A stretch of 22,557 nt of DNA from Ga0077527 sp032128415 (GTDB taxonomy: Bacteria; Pseudomonadota; Gammaproteobacteria; Burkholderiales; SG8-41), in NCBI GenBank assembly GCA_032128415.1, contig JAQBGW010000047.1, positions 1-22,557 of the forward strand. Reading direction: 5' to 3'. The notes below the pieces were generated by a model. That model was not told the origin of the DNA. It was given only the letters and a program-made list of their open reading frames with translations, and ran no database searches. Below are positions 16,199-22,557 of the stretch, piece after piece. A program made the translations under genes and the position numbers. How positions within the stretch are numbered: position 1 is the stretch's first letter; the number at the start of each line of letters is the position of its first letter.

Positions 16199-17127
16199 CG
16201 GGCAGTGTGCTCCTCGCGCATGGCGGCACCGATCATCTGCAGACATTGCGACTGTCGCAGCGGCTGGCGCAATTCCGGCACGCCGGGAAAATCCAGCACT
16301 TTTTCCAGATCCAGTAGTTCTACCGGGACCGTCAGATTCGATTTCAGATATTCGACCAGACGTTCGCCCTCGGGTACCGGAGAGACCACCAGCTTGGACA
16401 CGGCGATATTTCGGAACTGGCGATCAAAATGATCCAGCGACCGCTGCAGTTCGAGCGTGATGCGGTCATACAATTCATCGGGCGCTGCAACTGTCGCGAA
16501 ATCACGCAACGAAACATCGATGCGACGCGCCTGATAGAGTTCGCCGCCGCTGGTAAACGTCAGCAGCGCGCCGCTGTCGTCGAAATCAAGCAACGCCAGC
16601 CCGCGGCCTTCGGTTTCCAGCAGTCGGGCCAGGTTGCGCTGCGCGAGTTCCGGCACATCAATGACTTCAAGGTCGATGCCGGCATCGTTAAACGGCTGCA
16701 CCAACGCGACAATCGTGTCGTTACGCGCCGCCACGGCCAGCATCTGCGCCGCCTGCCCGCCGGCACCACCACCCGGAACATGAACGGCATCAACGGCAGC
16801 CGCGTCCACCGGATAATCGATGACATCCTTGATCGACCAGCGCACCGCATTACGCGCCTCATTGGCCGGCACGTTTGGCGCATCGACGTGAAGAAACTGG
16901 TATTCGCGCGGCTTCAGCAAAGTCACGCATTGATAGCGATCGAGATTCAAATCGCGACGCAGGCGCTTCAAGGTGTCCACGTCGCTGCCTTCTTTTTGAA
17001 ACGATTCGCACAGCAGCACTTCCGGCCGCTGCTTGCCGGCCACCAGCACGTGCGACAAGTCGATGCGATCCTCATGCAAATTGAGGCACAGCCAACCCGG
17101 TCGCTGCTTCTTTGCGAAGAAATTCAT
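16195..17127 (-). CDS. mshI: MSHA biogenesis protein MshI (PilM-like)
   Basis: A 310-residue cytoplasmic protein resembling PilM/GspL, with an actin-like FtsA-related fold implied by family. It has no signal peptide or transmembrane helix. The segment RNAVRWSIKDVIDYPVDAA is typical of MshI/PilM-like proteins, and LALLDFDDSGALLTF is a likely strand-turn-strand of the second subdomain. It should bind the INLL motif of the PilN-like protein encoded immediately downstream. The ATG at 17127 has an AGGG-containing site a few bases upstream. A 110-base gap with a candidate promoter separates it from mshQ, so it may begin a separate transcript for the I-to-N assembly genes. Confidence 0.88.
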   Translation of the reverse strand: MNFFAKKQRPGWLCLNLHEDRIDLSHVLVAGKQRPEVLLCESFQKEGSDVDTLKRLRRDLNLDRYQCVTLLKPREYQFLHVDAPNVPANEARNAVRWSIKDVIDYPVDAAAVDAVHVPGGGAGGQAAQMLAVAARNDTIVALVQPFNDAGIDLEVIDVPELAQRNLARLLETEGRGLALLDFDDSGALLTFTSGGELYQARRIDVSLRDFATVAAPDELYDRITLELQRSLDHFDRQFRNIAVSKLVVSPVPEGERLVEYLKSNLTVPVELLDLEKVLDFPGVPELRQPLRQSQCLQMIGAAMREEHTAR

Positions 17128-17237
17128 CGTGCCCTGTATGCAGAGTTTGCTGAAAGTACCATATTTTTCAATGTTGTCAAAGGGTTATGCGCGTTTACCT
17201 TAGAGGCGGTACTGGGATGGCATCATAATCAATTGTT
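17128..17237. other. AT-rich gap between mshQ and mshI
   Basis: A 110-base gap on the transcribed strand between the large adhesin gene and the assembly genes. The part nearest mshQ (about 17225-17250, reaching into the mshQ stop) is very AT-rich and includes short palindromes such as AATTATAATT. No stem followed by a T-run strong enough to be a terminator was seen. The candidate mshI promoter is in the mshI-proximal half. Confidence 0.45.
17153..17180 (-). promoter_or_regulatory. Candidate sigma-70 promoter upstream of mshI
   Basis: On the minus strand a perfect -35 TTGACA (17180-17175) is followed after 16 bases by TACTTT (17158-17153), preceded by TGG, forming an extended -10. It lies 26 bases before the mshI ATG, in the only sizeable gap of the pilus cluster, giving a short leader. 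The -10 matches consensus at only 3 of 6 positions, balanced by the perfect -35 and TG extension. Confidence 0.45.
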
Positions 17238-20200
17238 TTAATTATAATTTTCACGGATATATATCGTTTCATCGCTGCCACGGTTGATACCGAAGCGGGC
17301 GCGGGTGCTGGGATCTTTGGTATGCGTGGCACCGCACCACTTGCCCCGCAAATAAGCTTTATTGGCGCCGGTCGCTGATGGCGTAAACGGCGGTGCTATC
17401 GGGCATGCGGTGGCGGTGGTGCTGGATGTGACGTCCAGATTCACCGCAAGATCAACGCTGCCGTTGTTGCCGGCACCCGGCGCGCTCAGGGTAATTGCAC
17501 CGCGGCCGGACAACAACGAGATCGTGCCTGGCACCACCGTGGTTTCACCTGGATCCAAGCTACCGATAAAATTACCGAGTCCGACGTTGCCGGGATCCAG
17601 CGTGGTGCAACCATCATTAACGTTGGTAATCCAGAACGTGCCGTTCCAGTACTGCGCTTCCACCGGCACGCGCAGCGTCTGCAGTTGCGAACCGCTCGCA
17701 GCGCCGAGGCGCAGCCGGCCGTAACGCATGGCCTTGCCGCTGGTAAACGCAATACCGTTACCGGCGGTAGCCGTGCCGAACCGGGCCGGATTGGACGCAT
17801 AGGCAATGGTATCGCTGTCGATGACATTGATCGCCAGCGAGATGTCCGCGTCAAACGGCGTTACCGGTGTCGTGCGCGTAAAGAACAATCCGGTGCCGGC
17901 ATTGAAGGTGAGTGTCGCCGTTCCGTTGCCGTTATCCACAATCGCCGGATCAGGCGCGGTGACCGCGCTCGCATCGAGCGTGCCGATCGCTGCCGTGTAG
18001 GCTTTGCCGGTCAGGCTGGTGTTGGTGATCTTGAAAAACGCCTGCGCTGCAGGAGATGTGTTCTTGTAATTCGATGTCGTCGCGCCCGCCAGGTTACGTG
18101 CGGTCACTGTCAATTCGGGCGCCATGCCCACAGCGTAGCCAAAGGGCTGGCCCACGTAAGTGAAACTTCCCGCCATACACGCAGTCGCGAACATCGGACT
18201 ATTGGATGCAACGTTGAAATTATGCGGTGTGAAGCGTCCGATATTACCGGTGATGGTGCCGGTAACATCGCCTACGCCCAAGTAACTGCCGTCACCGACG
18301 CTGGGGGTGATCCTGATGATGCCCACCTCGCCCCAGGTCACATTGGTCACCGTGGCAATGCCCGCATTGACACCCGAACCAAAGGCACCGCCGGCAATCG
18401 TGCCGTTGCCCAGCGCGGGATTGTTGGTCAGTCCCAAACCGGCCACCAGCGCGCTGGTCAGCAATACGCCCTCTGCCGGTGATTCCTTGCCGTAATTCGG
18501 TGTCTTGACCCCCGCCGAATTCACCCCAGTCACCGTCAGCGTAATGGGGTCACCTGCCTTGATGAATACCGCCCCTGCGGCATCGGCCGCGCCGGGATTG
18601 ACGAAAGCATCGGCAGTACGCTGAAGACCGGTCACTGTAAAACCTGCCGGCTTGACCACAAAACCACCGGCGGGAGTGGTAGTGCCCGTCATATAGTTGC
18701 CAGAGCTGGCGATGTTGTAACGGGCGTGCAACCGGATCGCACCGACGTCGGGATAGCTGAACGTGAAGTTCGCCGTCGAATTGGCGCCGAAAGTCAGCGT
18801 GCGCGTAGTCCATGAGCCAATCGGCCCGGCGTTGTTCGCAGCGATCGTGCCGGTGCCATTATTGTTGAACGTCACCTGCTGTCCGGCCTGACAAGTGCCG
18901 GGATTAATACATTCGGACGCCAGTTCAATATTCGGCACGTTGCCTGTAAACACCCCCGTGCAGACGCCAGTAGAAAGATCGGTGCGCACCGCCTGCAAGG
19001 TGTGTGTGGCTGAGGTCGTGGCAGCGATCTGCGTGGGAATAGCGCTGAACAGGAAGCCGGTATCCTTGAAATCCAGACTGCAGGTTTCGGTCAACCCGTT
19101 GAAGCAACGGGTCACGTTGGCCGGCGCTGGTGCTGTCGTGCCAGCGCCCAGCGCTACCGTGCCCACTGTGGTCTTGCGCAATTGCGTCGTCGTCGAACCA
19201 CCGCTGAAGTTGATGGTATCGCCTCCGACCCAACCCGTGGGCGACAGCGTGGTCGTTACATTGCCCGTGTAAAGTAAACTGCAGGTTACGTCCGTACAGG
19301 CCTTGACCGTCACGGTCGCGGGCTCGCAGGTCAACCCTGTTCCCGTGTGCTCGATGCGGATGTGATTGATGGTTGCAGGGCAGGTACGGGTTTGCGCAGC
19401 AACCGCTGCCAGCGCGGCCGAACTCAGTACTTTCTGATAGACCCTTACTTCATCGATGTTGCCAAGGAAGGCGAAGGTTCCCGGGTATTCACCAGAAACA
19501 GAAGTTTCGCCGCCTATCGAGGTGGCTCCCGGATCAGTTCCCCAGGTTCCCGTGTAGGCGGTGGAAGTTGCGACCAATGACGTCAGCGCGGAATCCCAAG
19601 CATAGAGAGAAACCTGCTTATTCACGGTATCAACCGTCACCGCAACGAAATACCATGCCCCATTGGTAATGACACCCGGCAAGGTACCCAGGCAGAAAAC
19701 ACCGCAGCCCGGATTATAGCCACCGGCAGTCGGCACGCCCGAGTTAGCCGCACTGCGGTTGAATACCCGCAATCTGCCGGCCCCGCCATCACCCAGGCTT
19801 ATGGCCCATCCCTGGTTAGCATCGTCGTTGACGAAAATGCGTTGGCCAGATCGTGTGATGTCGCTCGACCGTATCCATGCCGTCACGGTGTAATTCGAAT
19901 TGAGCTTGGGGAACGTCGATTTCAGATCAACATAGGTTCTTGTCTGAACCGGCGGGGTGATCGAATCGAATAGACCATATCGGCAAGTACTCTGCAACCC
20001 TGATGTTCGAGCCGGATCATTGGCAAAGGCCGTGGAAGCTGTCGGCGGTGTCGCTGTGTTGGCCGCTGTTCCGGGGTAGCTGCCCGAACTGTCCACCACC
20101 TCGTTGGCCGTCCCGTTCCAGCTGACTTCATCCATGCGGTATTCGGCCAGCGCGGGCGTAGCGGTGATGGTATAGACCTGCCCGATGAAAGTGCCGGTCA

Positions 20201-21356
20201 AGATCGGGCTCACCGACCCGGGGCCGGTCTGATTCAGGCCCAGCGTACCGGCGCCGATGCCGGTGTCGGCGGTCACCGTCCACGTCGTGCCGCTGCCCGT
20301 CACTGACGAAATGTATGCGCCGCTCAAGCCACCTGCCGCGAGCGCAAATGCGGTGGCGTCTACCCCGGTTACGCTCTGGTTGAAAATGACCGTCCACGAA
20401 ACCGTCGGGGCGCTGGTCGCAGCACAGGAGACCGAGCAATTGATCGAAACAACAGAAACGGGGGGCACTTCCCTGAAGGCGATAATGGCACTGTTGCCGG
20501 CATCGTTGCCGTTGGCCGTTTGCCGGTTAACCACGTCGCCGGACGGCACCGCCGTTGGCATGATTTTGTAGGCGGCAGACTGCGATGAGTCGTTGCCGTC
20601 GAGGTTGCGGTACTGTGTACCGCCCGCGTTAGTCCAGCCTGCGGTTTGCAATCCCCATGTGTTGTTGTCCGGGGTCGCCCACGTCGCAAAAACCAGGGCG
20701 CCAGGGGTGACGGTGGATATCCCCGTAATCGTCTTGTCCGCACCGCCGGCGCCAGCGGTAAAACTGCTGTTGGTCAGTGCAACGTCCACCGCCCAGGTAT
20801 TGACGCTTGCAGTCGGCCTGAACACGTGCATGACCACGGTAGTGGCATTGGTCCCGCCGCCGCCATTGGCAACGCTGGGATTGGCCGACCAGGTACCGTT
20901 GTAACGGGCCCAGAATATCCCTTGCGTCGTATTGGTGGTGTTGGTGGTTTCGGAGGTCCAGGCTTGCCCGCCGGTGGCCGAAATCGTCAGAGTCCGACCG
21001 GCCTCCCGTATATTGGCAACGAGGATAACCAGGTCACCCGCCTGCATCCCACCCGGCGGAGCAACGACCACCGGGTTCACATCCAGCGATCCGTTGTCCG
21101 CGGGATTCGTCGCCGAGGCAACATAGGTTATAGCCGCATGCGCCATACCGGGTAAGGCCAGCACGCTGATCGCGATCATCGCGGCAGCGGCAGCGGACCG
21201 CACGGTAAATAGGGTCAGACTCCGTTGTCGCCTGATCGCCGAAATCGCCTGCGCCGCGCTGCGGAAGGCGATCTGCGCCAGCGCCCGCATTGTCGCAACC
21301 AGGCCCAGCAATACAGTCATTGCGGAATTCAGAGATATCTTTTTGAATTTATTCAT
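17238..21356 (-). CDS. mshQ: Giant MshQ-like surface protein with LamG and DUF6701 domains
   Basis: A 1372-residue secreted protein, probably associated with the pilus or its tip. An unusually long N-terminus has two hydrophobic stretches (about 12-30 and 54-73), with a likely signal peptidase site after GMAHA (residue 74). Then come a Thr/Asn/Gly-rich beta domain (about 75-298), an Ig-like repeat (about 300-400) and a LamG/concanavalin-like domain (about 403-655, with NYTVTAWIRSSD and FLGNIDEVRVY). A Cys-containing region (about 656-820) leads into the DUF6701 region typical of MshQ (about 820-1372), ending ARFGINRGSDETIYIRENYN. Gene context after mshP supports MshQ. The start is ATG 21356, with GGGG about 10 bases upstream; a GTG at 21203 would give a normal 23-residue signal peptide. 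Ligand and adhesive role are inferred. Confidence 0.88.
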   Translation of the reverse strand: MNKFKKISLNSAMTVLLGLVATMRALAQIAFRSAAQAISAIRRQRSLTLFTVRSAAAAAMIAISVLALPGMAHAAITYVASATNPADNGSLDVNPVVVAPPGGMQAGDLVILVANIREAGRTLTISATGGQAWTSETTNTTNTTQGIFWARYNGTWSANPSVANGGGGTNATTVVMHVFRPTASVNTWAVDVALTNSSFTAGAGGADKTITGISTVTPGALVFATWATPDNNTWGLQTAGWTNAGGTQYRNLDGNDSSQSAAYKIMPTAVPSGDVVNRQTANGNDAGNSAIIAFREVPPVSVVSINCSVSCAATSAPTVSWTVIFNQSVTGVDATAFALAAGGLSGAYISSVTGSGTTWTVTADTGIGAGTLGLNQTGPGSVSPILTGTFIGQVYTITATPALAEYRMDEVSWNGTANEVVDSSGSYPGTAANTATPPTASTAFANDPARTSGLQSTCRYGLFDSITPPVQTRTYVDLKSTFPKLNSNYTVTAWIRSSDITRSGQRIFVNDDANQGWAISLGDGGAGRLRVFNRSAANSGVPTAGGYNPGCGVFCLGTLPGVITNGAWYFVAVTVDTVNKQVSLYAWDSALTSLVATSTAYTGTWGTDPGATSIGGETSVSGEYPGTFAFLGNIDEVRVYQKVLSSAALAAVAAQTRTCPATINHIRIEHTGTGLTCEPATVTVKACTDVTCSLLYTGNVTTTLSPTGWVGGDTINFSGGSTTTQLRKTTVGTVALGAGTTAPAPANVTRCFNGLTETCSLDFKDTGFLFSAIPTQIAATTSATHTLQAVRTDLSTGVCTGVFTGNVPNIELASECINPGTCQAGQQVTFNNNGTGTIAANNAGPIGSWTTRTLTFGANSTANFTFSYPDVGAIRLHARYNIASSGNYMTGTTTPAGGFVVKPAGFTVTGLQRTADAFVNPGAADAAGAVFIKAGDPITLTVTGVNSAGVKTPNYGKESPAEGVLLTSALVAGLGLTNNPALGNGTIAGGAFGSGVNAGIATVTNVTWGEVGIIRITPSVGDGSYLGVGDVTGTITGNIGRFTPHNFNVASNSPMFATACMAGSFTYVGQPFGYAVGMAPELTVTARNLAGATTSNYKNTSPAAQAFFKITNTSLTGKAYTAAIGTLDASAVTAPDPAIVDNGNGTATLTFNAGTGLFFTRTTPVTPFDADISLAINVIDSDTIAYASNPARFGTATAGNGIAFTSGKAMRYGRLRLGAASGSQLQTLRVPVEAQYWNGTFWITNVNDGCTTLDPGNVGLGNFIGSLDPGETTVVPGTISLLSGRGAITLSAPGAGNNGSVDLAVNLDVTSSTTATACPIAPPFTPSATGANKAYLRGKWCGATHTKDPSTRARFGINRGSDETIYIRENYN
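21204..21230. repeat. REP-like palindromic motif inside the 5' end of mshQ
   Basis: The plus strand reads AAATAGGGTCAGACTCCG (21207-21224). The core GGGTC-A-GACTC is a near palindrome and closely resembles the GGGGTCAGACCCC-type repeats scattered through many betaproteobacterial genomes and linked to REP-associated tyrosine transposases. It is translated in frame as part of the mshQ leader (RSLTLFTV). Only one copy is in the window. The family assignment is from memory of the motif, not a search. Confidence 0.4.
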
Positions 21357-21358
21357 GT

Positions 21359-21874
21359 TTATACCCCACAGGCAAAGCGCGGACCGACTGCCGTCGGATC
21401 CTTGCAGCGCGCAGCAGTAACTGTCACTTTACGCTCGACGTAGCCCGCTGCGGGAGCTGCCGGACAGGCGGCCTGATTACAGGCAGTAGCGGTAATCTCG
21501 AAGATACGGATATTGCGTAAGCCCTCCGTGGCATCGGTCGACGTGCAGTTCACCGTGACTGCAAAAGATGCCAGTGATCCGCCCATTGCATTGAGCGCGA
21601 TCGTGTCGGTCGGACAAGCCGCAAAGGCAGCGGGGCCCACCGCAATCGTATTGTCGGGATCCAGTGCGCGATACAACGCCCAGTCGATGCCGGCACGCGC
21701 CGCATAGTACGCACGCACCCCCAGCACATCGTCCTGTATGGTGCGTTGCTGCAAGCCGGTAAAGGTCACCATGAATGCGCCCATTGCTGAGAGGAACACC
21801 AGCAGAAAAATGGCGGTGATCAGTGAAAATCCCCGCTGCAGCGCGGCGATGTGATAACGGCAGCGGCGTTTCAT
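21359..21874 (-). CDS. mshP: MSHA minor pilin-like protein MshP
   Basis: A 171-residue type IV pilin-like protein. A short basic leader ends in a prepilin peptidase site RG^FSLI (cut after Gly15), followed by a hydrophobic helix (about 16-38). The next segment YYAARAGIDWALYRAL (about 56-71) matches MshP and PilX/GspK-like minor pilins, and the C-terminal domain has several Cys. The residue at mature position 5 is Thr20, not the usual Glu. That is as in GspK-type proteins, which sit at the filament tip. It overlaps mshO by 4 bases (ATGA), and mshQ begins 2 bases after its stop. It is expected to be processed by the prepilin peptidase and to help start the pilus or present MshQ; the latter is inference. 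Confidence 0.88.
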   Translation of the reverse strand: MKRRCRYHIAALQRGFSLITAIFLLVFLSAMGAFMVTFTGLQQRTIQDDVLGVRAYYAARAGIDWALYRALDPDNTIAVGPAAFAACPTDTIALNAMGGSLASFAVTVNCTSTDATEGLRNIRIFEITATACNQAACPAAPAAGYVERKVTVTAARCKDPTAVGPRFACGV

Positions 21875-22557
21875 GGTGTATTGCTCACCTGTGCCTGCTG
21901 GAACATGCGCACGCGTTCAACGCCGCCGCCCGGTATCACGCTGTTGATCTGCAGGATGATCGACACCGTTCCGGTCCGCTCGGTCAGCGCACCAGGAGTG
22001 TAGACGAATTGCGATGCGGTACAGTCGACGTTCGACGCCAGCACTGCTGTGGTGCCAGCCGGCGGCGTCACCTGCGGTTCGTTATACAGATAACCCGAAT
22101 AACGCAGCAGTTGCGTGCCGACGCAACCGTAGGTCACCGGGCCGGTGACGACGTGGAAACGCTTGCCGGGCGATGGCGCCGGAAACTGCTTGGGACTCGC
22201 GAGGTTTACAGTTGAAGCGCCGGGCGCAGCTGCCGTTTCACGGTTGTCGCCGGAGTAGGCGTTCGAGGTTGTACCGGAACTGTACAGGTTGTAAACGACA
22301 ATCCCGTTGCCCGCGGTAATCGCGGGGTTTGTTGGCATCGGCCCGATAACATCAAAACCATTGGGATCAGCAATTGTAAAATCGAGAATATTTCCGGCAC
22401 CCAGATTATCTAGCTCGGCGCGATACCGCCCGCCGCCGCTGGTTTCAATATATTCGATGAACGTTCCGCTGACACGGACACTGTTCGGCAACGCCAGCCG
22501 CAGATCGCGGGTGACGCGGCGCAATGCCGTATCGGCCTCGTCTGTCAATGCAGCACG
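21871..22557 (-). CDS. mshO: MSHA minor pilin-like protein MshO (5' end missing)
   Basis: The frame is open to the right edge and 228 codons are visible; the N-terminal prepilin leader and hydrophobic helix lie outside the window. The visible part begins RAALTDEADTALRRVTRDLR and continues LALPNSVRV, which strongly resembles MshO and PilW-like minor pilins just after their N-terminal helix. It ends GGVERVRMFQQAQVSNTP. The TTG at 22548 is an internal leucine codon, not the start. It overlaps mshP by 4 bases, so O and P are translationally coupled. MshO is expected in the pilus initiation complex with MshP. Confidence 0.87.
   Translation of the reverse strand, partial: RAALTDEADTALRRVTRDLRLALPNSVRVSGTFIEYIETSGGGRYRAELDNLGAGNILDFTIADPNGFDVIGPMPTNPAITAGNGIVVYNLYSSGTTSNAYSGDNRETAAAPGASTVNLASPKQFPAPSPGKRFHVVTGPVTYGCVGTQLLRYSGYLYNEPQVTPPAGTTAVLASNVDCTASQFVYTPGALTERTGTVSIILQINSVIPGGGVERVRMFQQAQVSNTP

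Noticed and set aside
17238..21356. Possibility that the large MshQ gene is a transferred island or contains internal DNA repeats.
   Set aside because: The ORF is intact, its base composition looks similar to its neighbours by eye, and I could not see exact internal repeats; only the single REP-like motif stands out. A computed composition profile would be needed to go further.

Overview
The window looks like a chromosomal segment of a betaproteobacterium. Evidence: an aa3-type cytochrome oxidase operon with the arrangement common in that class (subunit II carrying a fused cytochrome c domain, a 37-residue oxidase small assembly protein, Cox11/CtaG, a DUF2970 protein, subunit III), a BioC/BioH-type biotin operon, and an MSHA-type pilus cluster. 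The sequence is moderately GC-rich with densely packed genes, all but one on the minus strand. The exact family cannot be fixed from sequence alone; environmental Nitrosomonadales- or Gallionella-like lineages would fit, but that is a guess.

Layout, read in the minus-strand direction of transcription from right to left. (1) 22557-10717: MSHA pilus cluster mshO (cut by the right edge)-mshP-mshQ-mshI-mshI2/pilN-like-mshJ-mshK-mshL-mshM-mshN. It encodes minor pilins, a very large LamG/DUF6701 MshQ surface protein, the inner-membrane alignment proteins, the outer-membrane secretin, an ExeA-like ATPase and a TPR protein. Many neighbours overlap by 4 bases (ATGA). The pilus motor ATPase (mshE), platform (mshG) and major pilin (mshA) are not in the window and may lie to its right. 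(2) 9962-10720: comF, the only plus-strand gene, ending tail-to-tail against mshN and divergent from bioB. (3) 9860-5292: biotin operon bioB-bioF-bioH-bioC-bioD, covering pimeloyl-ACP formation to biotin except for bioA (DAPA aminotransferase), which is not here. (4) 5187-105: a DUF2244 membrane protein followed by ctaC-ctaD-small assembly protein-ctaG-DUF2970-ctaE, the structural subunits and the CuB-inserting chaperone of a proton-pumping haem-copper terminal oxidase.

No tRNA, rRNA, CRISPR array, complete insertion sequence or prophage gene was recognised. No gap without a gene exceeds about 110 bases. The least ordinary parts are the permuted msh gene order (OPQ placed before I-N), the unusual 5' end of mshQ with a REP-like palindrome read through in frame, the absence of Glu5 in MshP, and a 37-residue ORF overlapping ctaG. 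I did not find a convincingly new multi-gene system; the mshQ region is the best candidate for follow-up.
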